From Cephalopachus bancanus (taxonomy: Eukaryota; Chordata; Mammalia; Primates; Tarsiidae): a DNA stretch of 64,000 bases. The notes beneath the pieces were generated by a model. It made no database searches, was not told the DNA's origin, and saw only the letters and a program-made list of their open reading frames with translations. Positions 1-11,364 of the stretch are shown piece after piece. The stretch is from positions 2,154,001 to 2,218,000 of the forward strand of contig JAPVLO010000083.1 in the NCBI GenBank assembly GCA_027257055.1, in the 5' to 3' direction. Every line of letters starts with the position of its first letter. Position 1 is the stretch's first letter. The position numbers and the translations under genes were made by a program.

Positions 1-134
1 TTCCAGCTACTTGGAAGGTTGAGGCAGAAGGATCGCCTGAGCTCAGCAGGTCAAGACTGCAGTGGCTGTGAGCATGCCACTGCACTCCAGCCTGGGCAAC
101 AGAGTAAGACTCTGACTCAAAAAAAAAAAAAAAA
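1..134 (+). mobile_element. Alu right monomer (cut by window edge)
   Basis: The right half of an Alu runs from CCAGCTACTTGGAAG through CCACTGCACTCCAGCCTGGG and ends in an A-tail at 119-134. The left monomer lies outside the window or is missing. Confidence 0.9.
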
Positions 135-335
135 GCTAACATTCATTGTGTGTATATACCATGTATTAATACTGAGTGCTAGAAACACAGTAAAGTAGGT
201 ACTATTATTGTCTCCTTAATTTCAAAGGAGGAAACTGAAAGTATGAAGAAGCTAAGTAATTTGTCAAAGGTCAAAAACTTGTAAGTGGAATTCTAATTCA
301 GGTCTCTGACTCCAGAACATGAATGCTGTCATCAA
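135..335 (-). mobile_element. MIR SINE
   Basis: Read on the plus strand it shows the MIR complement: GCTAACATTCATTG, then TACTATTATTGTCTCC, then GGAGGAAACTGAAAG, then a degraded box ending CAGGTCTCTGACTCCAG. It is ancient and strongly diverged. Confidence 0.75.
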
Positions 336-467
336 GGATCAAAGTGCTGTAAGAGAACAGATGAAGGAAATGTTTTCTACCACGGTTAATGAGAAAAGGC
401 AGCAGATGAGCTTATGGGTAACCAGAACATTCATAGGCTAATGAACATGCATGAGAAAAAGCATAGA

Positions 468-600
468 AAGAAACTACCAGGGGAGGGGATGGGCACACCT
501 CATCAACAAGGGTACCTACATAATGAACATTTGTATACCTAACCCTGAATTGTACCCCACATTTTTAAACTTAAAAATTAAAAAGAAAAGGAAAGAAAAA
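468..600 (+). mobile_element. L1 3' end, severely 5' truncated
   Basis: It has the 3' terminus seen in the other younger L1 copies of this window: a G-rich stretch, CACCTCATCAACAAGGGTA, TTTGTATACCTAACCCTGAA and TGTACCCCACA, then an A-rich tail. Only about 130 bp of the element is present. Confidence 0.85.
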
Positions 601-619
601 ATTGTTTCGGGGTTTTCAT

Positions 620-2110
620 TGCCCCATAAGGACTGGCACATAAGATGTATGTGATGATACTGGGTAAGACAAAGCTTAGAAGAGTCAAAGCAGAGTGTAA
701 CAAATGTTTCCAACACTGAATGATGGCAAAATTTTATCACCTCACAAGTTCTGTGGGTCATAAACCTGGCATGGCTTAGCTAGTGCCTCTGGAATGCCAA
801 GAACTAGAAAGCCATCCAAATTTCTCCTTCTCACTCAACATCCATATCCATTGTTAAATCATTGCAAAGGGTTTAGTTGTCAGCATTTTGTCTTTCTAAT
901 GAAATAATAGCATGTCTTACACTTGCCAGAATCTCAGATTCTATGGAAAAAGATAGGAGGCCTATGGTGGACTCTGGGAGAGAAGCTTGAAAACAAGGTT
1001 GTAGAGTGAGCCAGACATGGGGATTAAAAAGTGAACAGTTGGTTAACATTTGTTGCATTCTAACATATATTTTATTTTACACATGAATCCAGATCTCTAG
1101 TTATCAGTATATCCTACTATTCACTAATTACATTGCAACACTCTTTTAAGTTTGGTCCCTTTATAGTGTCAACTTGTGGAAATTTTATCATTTGAATTTT
1201 GAAATGTATGTTGACCTGTTCACTTACAGAATACAAAATGGCAATGATACCAGTGTGTGTCCTTTTTTCTTTTTGGTTCTTGATTCTTTCAATATAGGAA
1301 AGGCTTTATGTAAAATACTTTTAAAAACTCATTGATCTAACAACAAACTTATCACCTTCCTATAAGAGTTCCCAGAACTCATTTCATACTTTTATCTCAT
1401 TTTTTGTCATCACCGAGGCTGTGACTACATTAGATTTTCTTCTGCCTTGTTCGCCTGTGAGTGCTCTGTGGCCAGACAAGGAGAGAGAAAAACACTATGT
1501 TTATCAGCAGGGGAACAAAGTCACTGCATATGGCTGGCATCTGCTCTAGGTTTTGGTGACCATATATTTCAACATATACCACAATCATATGATGATTTTC
1601 ACCCCCATCTGACAATTCATCCAAGGAAATTTGGTCAAATACCTTACCTCAAGTTTTATGAGGTTTTCTTGGTTATTACTCAATATTTAAGTTGAGTTAG
1701 CCCAAGACACAAACAGATCAAATAACTGAATTAAGTTTATTCTGTGGGTCTTAGCTTCAAACTGCATCTGGTAACTTCCCTTAGGAGACAGCTCTAAGGA
1801 TTATGGGTCTCTGTCTTGGTCTTAAGGCATGTTGGTGCCACCCCTCAGAATAAATGTGTTGTTTAATTTTATTTGCCCAAGAGATTTTTTCTTTTTTAAA
1901 ATTAACCTTTGCATTCTTTAGTGCTGGTATCAGGATCCAATCTATTATTCTGAGAATCCCCTTTCTGCTGAAGTTTTCTTGTATGTAGACCACAAACCTT
2001 CTTGTAACCAGTCATACCATCTCTTCCCTACTTCCCTAAATGCTATTCAGCCAGTTGAGATGAAATATGTGACAATGCTTTGAACCCATAAAGGCAATGA
2101 TGTAAATACC
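620..2110. other. Intron without recognised feature
   Basis: This is about 1.5 kb of unique-looking AT-rich sequence. Short open frames on both strands look like chance and have no recognisable domain. Confidence 0.6.
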
Positions 2111-2114
2111 ACCT

Positions 2115-2360
2115 TTAAGTTAATGACAGAGTAGGTGGCATGCTATAAGATGCAGAAGACCTCGGATGAATCCTGCCCCCAGCAAATACCAGCTGTGAAT
2201 GCTGAGCAAGTCCCATAATGTCCCTTATCAGTTTTCTAACCAGAAAACTAGAATCACATTCCTCATCTTTCTATTTGTGAGGGTTCTCATGAGTATCAAG
2301 TGAGGTCATACACATGGATACATTTCACAAACAATAAAGGGCCAGGTAACAACGGTTTTG
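2115..2360 (+). mobile_element. MIR SINE
   Basis: A MIR pattern runs from the GTGGCATGCTATAAGATGC region through GAATCCTG, GAGCAAGTCCCATAA, TCAGTTTTCTAACCAGAAAA and CACAAACAATAAAGGGCCAG. It is diverged but co-linear with the family. Confidence 0.65.
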
Positions 2361-3585
2361 AATATAGTCATTGTTATAACAATTAGCATCTGAATCGCCT
2401 TTTTTCCCTCCAATTTCAAACCACCTGGAAGACTTGAATAAAAGGAAATGCTAAAGTCATGAAACTAGCCAAAAAATGCATAAAACCATCGATGAAGATA
2501 AAATATTAACTCTCTTAACCTTACCTATGTCAAGTTATGCCTAAGTTATTTTCCACATTAAGAGAATCAGGCACAGGTAGGAGAGTGCTTTTAGGAGATT
2601 TTCTTTCTCATTTTCATTTGAAAACATTCAGTTTAACAACTACTAGCAGAAAGATTTTGGTTTTAGTAAAGACATATTTGCCCCGCCCCCCAAAGGTGAC
2701 TGCCCTTCTGGCTCATTAGAAACACAGAATAAATTAAAATAAGAGCTGAAGATATTTCCAATAGAATATTTCCCATTGGCTATGGAACCTACCACCCACT
2801 CCCATTAACACTCTATAAACATGGGAAGTATCTGCTCAGGCTCTGAATTGAGGCACCAACCTTCCTGAAAGACAAATACTTCCACCCAAACAACTGGTCC
2901 TCCTTTCCTTCTTGTCAGCACCACGTGCTGAGAGAGGCTGTGTTTGGTCTCTTAATCAGGCCTTGCTGACGGGCTGACATCACTGCAAACGTTTTCACTT
3001 ACTCTTTGGCAACGTTAAATCCTTGCCAAAGGCCAGTCAGTAAGTCAGAAAGCTTTGCTGGTGAGAGGCTGGGGAAGTCGGAGTGTGACTGTCAGCTAGC
3101 AGTCTGTGGTGATGACAGCAGGGAAATCTAGGAGCTGAAACCATTTTAAAGGTCACTCTGTGGGCAGAACAAAAGACCTCTGATTTAGAAAAAGAAACAG
3201 AACTCTGGGACATTGAAGCCCTGGGATGCTGCTCTCTGAACATTCTGAAAATTCATCATCGGCGCCCTGATTATAAATTCTGGGGAAAGCCTGTCTACTT
3301 TACAACCTAGTACAGCTTCAGTCAACAACTATGTGGTTTAGCAGTGGCGTAGAATAATCCGGTAAGACCTAAAGGCCAAATAATGTACCAACAGTTTGGT
3401 TGCCTGTTTTTTAAAAATATTGAAATAAGTCACTACCTTTTTTTTGTATTTTTTCTTTATCCTCCATCTTTTTATTTTCAACCTTGAATCACTAAATAAT
3501 CTAAATTTAAAGTTCTTAGCCACATAGCATAAGCTTTCTGTAAAAAGAGGTTACGTATATTTTATGACTAAAAATTTATGAGTAT
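2361..3585. promoter_or_regulatory. Repeat-poor interval; weak regulatory candidate at 2880-3300
   Basis: No mobile element is recognised here. The part around 2930-3060 is more balanced in base composition and contains TGACGGGCTGACATCA and duplicated GCCAAAGG-like words. That could mark a conserved non-coding element. There is no direct proof from a single sequence. Confidence 0.25.
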
Positions 3586-3589
3586 TCAT

Positions 3590-3975
3590 ATGTAGAAGAT
3601 AAAACAGATGATCTCATAGAAGTTGAGAGTAGAATAATGGTTACTAGACACTGGGAAGGGGAGCAAGGAGGGGAGGACAGGTAGAGATTTGTTAAAGGGT
3701 ACAAAATGACTGCTAATGGGAAGAATAAGTTCTAAGGTTCTACAGCACTGTAGGATGACTATAGTTAAAAATAATTTATTACATATTTTCAAATAGCTAG
3801 AGGAGGCAATTTTGAATATTCCCAACACACGAAATGATAAGGGTTTGTGGTGATGGATGTGTTAATTACCTTAATCTGGTCACTATACCTTGTATGTATT
3901 GAAATATCACTGTGTGCCCCAGAAATATGTACAATTATTATTTGTCGATTTAAATGATTAATTTTAAAATGCATG
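3590..3975 (+). mobile_element. Old L1 3' UTR (L1MA/L1MB type)
   Basis: It matches the old mammalian L1 3' end in order: GATCTCATAGAAGTTGAGAG, GGTTACTAGACACTGGGAAG, CTGTAGGATGACTATAGTTA, AATAATTTATTACATATTTT, CCCAACACACGAAATGATAA and ATATGTACAATTATTAT. It predates the other L1 group in this window. Confidence 0.88.
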
Positions 3976-4296
3976 AGTATAATATACAAAAGTCAACAAA
4001 TCACTTTTAAAAGGAACACAGGTCGTTTGAGAATAATAATTGTATGTCCACACCTAAAATAATATCTTTTCATGCTTTCTTTCCAAAACAAGAGAAGACT
4101 TGGAAAAAGAAAATGGCTTCAGTCTACTGGATGTTGTGTTCTGGACCTGAGCCTATCACTCATAAGACCTGCCAAACAAATTTGCTATAGTTATTCTCTA
4201 CATTGTAATCTGCTCTGTTATTTTTCTTGCCCTCTCCCCCCCTTTTTTTTTCTAGCTAAAGAGAAACTTGCTGTAGCATCATTAAGAAGCCTTGAC

Positions 4297-4599
4297 AGGC
4301 AGGGCTCGGTGGCTCAGCCTGTAATCCCAGCACTTTGGGAGGCCAAGGCAAGTGGATTGCCTGAGTCCACGAGTTTGAGACCAGCCCAGGCAACTTGGCG
4401 AGACCTCGTCACTAAAATAATAATTTAAAAAAAATTGCTGGCTGTGGTGGCGGGCACCTATAGTTCCAGCTACATGGAAGACGAGGTGGAAGGATCACCG
4501 GAGCAGATAGATGTTGGGGTAGCTGTGAGTGTGCCACTGCACTCCAGTCTGGGCGACAGGGTGAGACTCCAACTCAAAAACAAATAACAAAAAAAGAAA
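4297..4599 (+). mobile_element. Full-length dimeric Alu
   Basis: The left monomer starts GGCAGGGCTCGGTGGCTCAG. An A-rich linker follows near 4413-4433, and then a right monomer with CCACTGCACTCCAGTCTGGG and the tail ACTCAAAAACAAATAAC. It has the window-specific AGACTCCAACTC end and is moderately diverged. Confidence 0.93.
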
Positions 4600-5480
4600 C
4601 CGCGGCAGGCCAGGCTAAACGCTGCAGTGTAGGATCAAGAGCCGCTGGGACCCTCTGCTTTCTTCTTCATCATCACATAAAGACAAGGGAGCACTCAAGG
4701 GAGGTCCAGTGGGTACCAGGAAGGGCCTCTTTGCTAAAACACAAAAGAGAGGAGGCAGTCAAGGTACCACTCAAAAAAACTTATCACAAAAGTCGCAGTG
4801 CCCATCTGGCACCCATCAAAAGAAAAACTCACTTGGGCAATCTAGGTTTGCAAACGCAATCAACACTCAACATCAACACAAAATTGATTTGCACAGCATA
4901 ACTGATATCCGCTCAGGGGTCTTGTGTGCAGACCTTATCTGAGTGAAGACTCAGCTGGATGTGAACTCCATTGGATCTATAGTTCAATAAGAGGAACCGG
5001 TGCCAGGATCAGGAAACAATGATGCCAAGAACCATCCACCCACTCCAGCTTGGCAGTGCTGAAGATGAGTTGGTTACTGTTAGATGATGAAGGGCAGGAT
5101 AGAGGAGAAAGAAAAAGCAGCAGCAACAGTTGGGCCTTGTGAAGTTGGAACTTGGAGTAGGTAGTTACAATTCCTGGCTGCCGAAAGAGTTAGCTTTTCC
5201 ATTGTCTCTTGAAACCCAAAACTTTTCTCCAACTTCCATATGAGGGTGAGGGACAGTTTCCAGGGACTACTTTACTCAGACAGTTTTCTACAGGGACAGG
5301 TCTTTCTATTTTCAGAAAGTATGTTTTCATGACTTTAAAATCAGCCACTATGATTAGGTAAACCACTTTTTACAAAGTAGACACACTAAGACACCAAATC
5401 AAGCCAAAGACCTTGGAGTGAGTCCACTGATAAAAATAAAATGTCCAAATCTTACCAAGTTGTTGATTTAGAGCTGTAGG
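4600..5480. other. Unassigned segment; possible processed pseudogene
   Basis: Directly after the Alu tail comes about 570 bp of coding-like composition, with GAAGAAG, serine, lysine and glutamine-rich codon runs. It includes an open stretch at 4709-4939 on the plus strand that encodes a basic, Q/K/S-rich peptide starting MGTRKGLFAKTQKRGG. Stops and apparent frame changes follow, and near 5050 a plus frame reads SAEDELVTVR before a stop. I do not recognise the parent gene, and no poly(A) tail or target-site duplication was found. Confidence 0.25.
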
Positions 5481-5900
5481 CGTCCCACTTCCTTTGTCTG
5501 TGTCACAAGCCACTCATTCCCCCTCTTAATGAAAACAAGAGGGAGTGATTATACCTCCTGGGGCTGTGCCATTTGTGCCGTCTGAAAGGCACTTAAATGA
5601 GTGGCACATTATCTCACACATCTGGAGTTTACCAAATTAGCCAATTATGCTGGAGCTCATAAAACGAGGCCTTAAATGTCATTTAACTAGAAAATATTAT
5701 AATCACCAAGTGGTCTGATTGTAAGATGATACTTGGGGCAGCATCAGTGGTTACAGAAAACAAATCGTGAAACGAAACACAGTTCAAATGCCCCCCAAAT
5801 GCAACCACATATTTTCTACAGCAATACTTTCTGAAGAATACCATATTTCCAAAGGCACCAGCAATCAACATGTTTCTCATTTGAAACTAAGTTTAATCTG
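5480..5900. promoter_or_regulatory. Candidate conserved non-coding element
   Basis: A repeat-free block carries a perfect 10-bp inverted repeat, GCCACTCATT at 5509-5518 and AATGAGTGGC at 5596-5605. CACTTAA, an NKX2-type core, and several ATTA/TAAT-like words sit inside it. Enhancer function is inference only. Confidence 0.25.
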
Positions 5901-6304
5901 ACCTAGTTGTTTCCTAGTTATTTGCCTTGGGCAAACCAATGCCCAAGAATTTTTCTTATAAGAGAGCTAAGGAACAAACAGGATGAAAGCAGACTGACTG
6001 AAAACCATGAACTTTTCAGAGATAGGCTCCTAACTGCAAAGGAAGGGGTGATGATTGGATTGCTAGAGATTTGTGGCGCTACCTCAGAATTGCCAAGATT
6101 TGGTTGACTAAACACATACTGGTTTCTCAGAGTTTTCATACTTTACTAGAAGGAAGACACAAAAGTTGCTTCAAGTTGCCGCGCAATTTGAGGATAGGAA
6201 TACCAAAGGCTTCAGAATAGCTATTTTAAAATGAAGGGTTTATGGCCACTATTTCTACCTTGTCTCCTTGGTAACCAATAAGTAACCAGATCTGGTCTTC
6301 AGAG

Positions 6305-6515
6305 AAAGGTAATATGGTACAATGGAAAAGCTGTGATTAGGACATTAATACCGGTTAGATTTTGGGCAAGTTATTTACCTTTCTGATCTTCAGTTACCTC
6401 ATGTGAAATATGGGCATAAGGATGCTGTGCTGTGTTAATAGTGTTGCATTGAGAGTAATGTATAGAGAAAATCCTAGCATAGTGCGTGGTACATTGAAGA
6501 AAATAAATACTAATT
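6305..6515 (+). mobile_element. MIR SINE
   Basis: The order GGGCAAGTTATTTACCTTTC, CAGTTACCTCATGTGAAATA, then CATAGTGCGTGGTACATTGA and AATAAATACTAATTTTA matches the MIR core and 3' end. Confidence 0.75.
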
Positions 6516-6619
6516 TTATGTCTTTCTTTACCAATGTTGCCAGAATATCTCGAGCTCTGTTCAACTCTTGTTTTCTCCTTATTTCAGAAAGAATGAACAT
6601 TTTCAGGAGAGGAAGAGTG

Positions 6620-7590
6620 AGAATGTGAGTCGGAGGAGGGGAAACTGTCTTAGTTTTACAATCACATAATTTATAATTCCCTCACCCACTTGTGAACATC
6701 TCAATAACTCTTTTTAAAAGAATGATATGTGCAAGAGACTAGAAAGACTTTTATAAGATACTCTGAGGCAAAGAGAAGCAAGGCGTGATATATGAACACA
6801 TGGTAAACAGACATACCAGCTGCTGTTGCTAGGTGAGTTTACAAAACGAACCTTATTGGTTTTAAAGGCACCTAATCAACTAGGCTGTATCTTTATATGT
6901 CTTCTGGGCTCACTTTATTATAGAAGATAAGCCTATTTCTTAGTTTATTTTTGCCAAACCAGAGAAAGATGAAGAATTGTGGTGACATTGGAGGAACTCT
7001 CAGTAGTGACATTTCTTTTCTGCCTACACTTCTCCCTACAGCGATAGAGATAACAGCATCTTTGGTAAACGCTAGCTAAGTACAAGGATTCCATATAATA
7101 GAAATCTTTACATAGAATTTAGAAGGCCTTTTTAAAAAAAACATTATGGGCTGGGTAGTAAAACTGGGTTGAAAAACCATGTTTTTAAAGAAAAGTACAA
7201 TGTATCTATGCTTTTAAGAAGAAAAAGAATGTTAGAAGCAGTACAGGGATTTGGACCTGTGTGGTTGAGCTATTGTCTCTTGGAGGCATGTGACAGAGAG
7301 GTGGGGATTGCATCTCTAAGAATGGTGGCGAACACCACTTTCTTACAGTAGGGAAATGGGAGATCTAGGCATATTCTAAGTGTATTAACAGATTTTAATG
7401 TTTTTAAATAATGAAAAAGGACTAGTTTAAAAATCTTTTAACTTGGTCGAGATAGGAGAAACCAGGAGAGATTAATTATTTTAATTATGCTAACAGTCAA
7501 ATTGATTGGTTCTATCCTCCCCACAGGCCACAGACCGAACTGGCCTCTATTCACCTGAGTAAGAAAGGCATCTTTATCTGTCTGGGGATG
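6620..7590. other. Intron without recognised feature
   Basis: Repeat-poor AT-rich sequence. No structure or coding signal stood out. Confidence 0.6.
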
Positions 7591-7594
7591 GGAA

Positions 7595-7702
7595 AACACC
7601 TCTTATCAACAGGTGCCTGAATGAAATGTAATTGTACACCTAACCCTTAACTGTACCCCACAAAACCATAATAAAAAATATTGATTAATAAAAAAAAAAA
7701 CA
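7595..7702 (+). mobile_element. L1 3' end fragment
   Basis: Only about 100 bp is present: CACCTCTTATCAACAGGTGC, TGTACACCTAACCCTTAACT and GTACCCCACAAAACC, then an A-rich tail. It has the same terminus as the other younger L1 copies, severely 5' truncated. Confidence 0.8.
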
Positions 7703-7704
7703 GT

Positions 7705-8470
7705 GGACTCTATAAACTACATGAGAAAGTCAAAAAGAACTGTTTTTATGAGGAAAAAATTTCAACACAGCATGTGTTAAAGGCTTTCTTTTTTTCTTTT
7801 TCTTTTTTGTTTTTGTTTGTGTTTGTTTAACCCAAGGCTATGAAATGCTCTTGCTCTGTATCAGAAATAACAGGGAGCTTTTTCTTTTGTATTTTTACAA
7901 ATATTTCCATCACTAGGACTAGAGCCCTCTGGTTTTTGGCTAACAACATGTCCAGATCTAAAAGCGCTGCAGGAAAAATGTCAATTTGCTGTAGAAGTAA
8001 TTATACATACAGTATAGAAAAAGGCCAATTTTACTAGGCAAGGACCACACATACTGCATGTTTGTTATATTATTTTATATCAAAGCAGAAACATCAAGTT
8101 CTTCCTAAAACACACATGAAATGAAGAACTTGGCTAAGGAACTCCCACATCCAATTCAGAGATATCTGTTACAGCTTACAGAACTCAGCAATGCTGACAT
8201 TATTGTTATATAGGAAAGGGACACTTTTATTGACTACATAATATGCTATGATTTCTTTAACTTTCTTGTCATAAATACAGGTATATATTATCAATATATG
8301 GCACTTTGGTACCACCTCATCAGAGTAATAGCTAGAAGAACTTGAATATCTTTTGTTACTAGATGACCTCAAAATATTTATTAAGCATCAAGATTATTAT
8401 CATAACTTCAAAGAGGGTGGTCTATAGGGTGGTCTATTTCTCATCCTTGTTTCATTTTGCATCTTTATAA
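7705..8470. other. Intron without recognised feature
   Basis: AT-rich sequence with a T-rich tract near 7789-7830. A short direct duplication, GGTGGTCTATAGGGTGGTCTA, lies near 8415. No coding signal. Confidence 0.6.
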
Positions 8471-8479
8471 TGGTGTGAT

Positions 8480-8960
8480 GACTTCCATTCATTTGTGTAG
8501 CGTACACTTACTGAGTATCTTGACTCAATGCCAAACACAAGTATCAGGAATTCTGAGCTAAAAGGGGCATGGCCTATAGAAATATATTCTCAGGTTGGGA
8601 GAGGGGAGACAGACGGAAAACAAGAAAATAAATCAGAGTGGTACTTGTTATATTTTATATAGCATTTACATAGGAAAAAAGAAAGAAATGGGAAAATAAT
8701 TCAACATATGGTAGAGAAAAGTTGGTCAGGGAGGGTGAAACTTGAAGTTGTCTTTGAATGAAGAGGGCTAGTTTCTTGGGGGTAATGGGGGTTGGGTTCT
8801 CCAGGAATAGGGAAGAGCACACAAAAGTCATGAGAAGGTGAGAGACCAGAGTACTGCAGACTGTTTGCTGCTCCTAGAGTATATCTGTCCACAAAGACAG
8901 GTCATATCAGGAAGGGCTCTGCATACCATGACGAGAAGTCTGAACTTTATACTATAGGCA
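8480..8960 (-). mobile_element. L2 LINE fragment
   Basis: The plus strand shows the complement of an L2 3' end: ACACTTACTGAGTATCTTGA and CCAAACACAAGTATCAGG. Further along are GAGGGTGAAACTTGAAGTTG and TCTGAACTTTATACTATAGG, equivalents of the FEED-region and 3' UTR words of L2. It is ancient and gapped. Confidence 0.6.
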
Positions 8961-8989
8961 TGCTTTGCATATTTTCCAAATACTCTAAG

Positions 8990-10025
8990 GATAAAGTAAT
9001 TAAAACAGTGTGATAATGGTATATAGATAGATAAATTAACAGAACAGAATAGGAAATGGAGAAATAGAATAGAAAATCTAGATGATGTAAATATAGAAAT
9101 TTAATATATAAAAGGTAGCATTTCCAATTAGTGAGTAAAGGATAGATTTTTTTTTTCCCCAGCAAGAGGTGTTTGGACAATTGACTAAGCATTTTAAAAT
9201 GAAATTTAATTCCTATATACCACACCGCATATTTTAAAATTCTCAGATGGATTAAAAAATTAAATGTAAAATGTGATATCATTAGATATCACAATGGGAA
9301 AGGTAGATAGTATCACAAAATTATAATCTTCAAAAGACTCTATAATCATAAGACAAATGACAAGTTGAAAAAAAAGTTTACAATTTACACAATAGCCAAA
9401 GAATTAGTACCTATAATATTTTACTAAACTTCTACAAACCAATAAAAATATCTAAGAGAAATAGTTAAAAGACACAAATAGGCAAATCATGAAAGAAATA
9501 ACACCTAATGGTATAAAAGTATGTTCAATCTCAGTAATAAAGGAGTACAATCAAGACAGTCTTATTTTTCACTTGTCAGATGGAAAACAGAGATTCATGT
9601 CAGCAACAGATATACTAAACAATGATTTATAATGTCCAGTGTTTAAGAGAGTGTAGAAAAATGGGAACACTCAAATACTAAGGGTATAAAATCAGTACAT
9701 ACTTTTTGGAAGGTAGTTACTTGTCAACATCTATCATACAAAATATGCACATAATTTGATTCTGTAAGTCCATAGGTAACAATTTACAGTATGAAAATGT
9801 AAAAATGTAAAAATATAGAAAACCCATGAAAATATATAAATATATAACATATTAAAATATATACACTAACAAATGTGCAAAGATAGCATAAGAATATTGT
9901 ACTGTTGTTTATAATAGTAGAAATTTGGAAACAACCTTAAGGTCCACCAAAGGGATAAATTTAATAAACTGCAGCATAATGATAAATAAATAACTGTATT
10001 GTTAAAAAGAAAATACTGGCATAAC
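8990..10025 (+). mobile_element. Ancient L1 ORF2 3' region (L1M class)
   Basis: Degraded but co-linear L1 words appear: AAAACAGTGTGATAATGGTA, AACAGAACAGAATAGGAAAT, GAGGTGTTTGGACAATTGAC, AATTTACACAATAGCCAAAG and GGAAACAACCTTAAGGTCCA. The last is the NLKVH-like signature near the ORF2 C-terminus. Every frame is broken. Confidence 0.75.
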
Positions 10026-10074
10026 ATCTGTTTAACTGAAATAAATGATTAGCAGAACGATTATAGTGTAATTG

Positions 10075-10326
10075 GCAAGAGAGGTAGCAAACTACAGGAG
10101 TTCAGAACATGGGCTTTGGGGTTGAGCATGGGCCTTGGGGTCAAGCAGAACTGGACTTGAGTTCCCCCTCTACTATTCACATTTAATGTGAAATTTACTA
10201 ACCTCTCTGCGTCTTGGTTTCTTGATCTGCCTAACTGGAAAGGATCCTAACAGAACTTACCACATCAAGTTGTAAGGAGAATCTATAGTACATAAGAGAA
10301 GCTAAATATACACTAGTTATTATTAT
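10075..10326 (+). mobile_element. MIR SINE
   Basis: GGAGTTCAGAACATGGGCTT, GCAGAACTGGACTTGAGTTC, TTACTAACCTCTCTGCGTCT and GAAGCTAAATATACACTAGT followed by ATTATTATTA match MIR from box B to the 3' end. The next Alu inserted into its ATT-rich tail. Confidence 0.85.
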
Positions 10327-10335
10327 TACTGTTAC

Positions 10336-10601
10336 TTTTTTTTTTTTTTGAGTTGGAGTCTCACTAGAGGCTAGAGTGCCGTGGCATACTCATGGCCACT
10401 CCAGCATCGATCTGCAGGGCTCCAGCAATCCTTCCGCCTCAACCTTCCAAGTAGCTGGAACTACAGGCGTGCGCTACCATGCCAGCTAATTTTTTTATTT
10501 ATTGTAGAGATGAGGTCTTACCAACTTGTGGGCTCAGGCAATCCACTCACCTCAGCTTCCCAAAATGCTGGGGTTATAGGCTGTGCCACTGAGCCCGGTC
10601 C
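10336..10601 (-). mobile_element. Dimeric Alu with target-site duplication
   Basis: A minus-strand Alu with its poly(T) at 10336-10349 and the 5' end GACCGGGC at 10594-10601. A 9-bp direct repeat TACTGTTAC at 10327-10335 and 10602-10610 flanks it exactly. The element has internal deletions. Confidence 0.95.
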
Positions 10602-11080
10602 TACTGTTACATTTTTGAATGGTTATTATTTTCACCAATTTTCTTATGAAAACAACTTTCAAAAGCAACTATAATATTCATTGAAAAATTAGATGGATAA
10701 AGTCTTGACCTGACTCTACACATATAAGATATTAGTGTAGGTAAACAAGATATTCTATTTGTCCGACCATCTAATAGATCAGATGATAAATTTGACACAT
10801 CCATTTTTTATACAAATCTGTGTGGTTTGCACATTCATGAGCTACAGTGCAAATAAGTAAAGCTTTTAGGCATTATATTTAAGTACCAAAATAAAGAACT
10901 GATAAGTTCAGATGGCCCCAGTTTTAGTAACTTTAAAAAGTTTATTGGCATAAATTAGGAATTGGTCTCTAGTCATTAAATTGACTATCAATATCCCTTT
11001 TGTGGTACTTTCCACTGCATACATATTGTTTCCAATCATATTATTAGGAAAAACATGACAAAGTAGGAAGTCACCCTTTT

Positions 11081-11195
11081 AAGTATTTTTTTCCCTAATA
11101 AGACTAGAAAAGTATTTTTAAAAAAGATTTCTTCCCTAATAAGACTAGGAAAATAAATCTAGTATTTTTACCTAATAAGACTAGGAAAATAAACC
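11081..11195. repeat. Three-copy intronic tandem repeat beside the exon
   Basis: The core CCTAATAAGACTAGRAAA occurs three times, near 11093, 11134 and 11171, with spacings of about 41 and 37 bp. The linkers are T-rich and include AGTATTTTT. The array begins about 85 bp past the exon donor site on the transcribed strand. Variation between copies suggests it is not very recent. Confidence 0.85.
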
Positions 11196-11280
11196 ATTCA
11201 AAATGAGAAGACATGTTAAGCAGAAATATATTAAAATGCATATATCAACATAAAGTCTATATATGAAGAGCCATACATAC

Positions 11281-11364
11281 CCTTCTGTTCGGAAAATCAT
11301 TCGAAAACTGTCTCCTAAGCTTTTATAACTGTTTGGATCAGTTGCACATCTCTGAATCTGAAAC
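11281..11364 (-). CDS. SLC25A21: Internal coding exon of the mitochondrial 2-oxodicarboxylate carrier
   Basis: On the minus strand a pyrimidine-rich tract ending TTGCTTCTAG precedes an 84-bp exon, which is followed by the donor GTATGT at 11280-11275. The exon starts with the last base of a split codon, then has 27 codons (FQIQRCATDPNSYKSL, then GDSFRMIFRTE), and ends with GG, the first two bases of a glycine codon. It is symmetric (84 = 3 x 28), so skipping it would keep the frame. From memory, human SLC25A21 reads nearly the same after its PLDVVKTR signature. The protein is a six-helix inner-membrane carrier that exchanges 2-oxoadipate and 2-oxoglutarate in lysine and tryptophan breakdown. 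This exon covers the matrix segment of the first carrier repeat, from just after the Px[DE]xx[KR] motif to the glycine of the EG...KG motif. It is probably exon 3. No neighbouring exon was found in the window. Apparent differences from human are V to G and QM to RT near the end. Confidence 0.93.

Larger units (their letters stand above)
1..11280 (-). other. SLC25A21: SLC25A21 intron downstream of the exon (partial)
   Basis: This is the 3' intron flank of the exon on the coding strand, beginning with the GTATGT donor. No following exon (the one carrying the FYKG motif) was seen down to position 1. Confidence 0.75.

Noticed and set aside
11081..11195. CRISPR-like short repeat array
   Set aside because: Three diverged copies with no constant spacer, in a primate intron. 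It is an ordinary tandem repeat.
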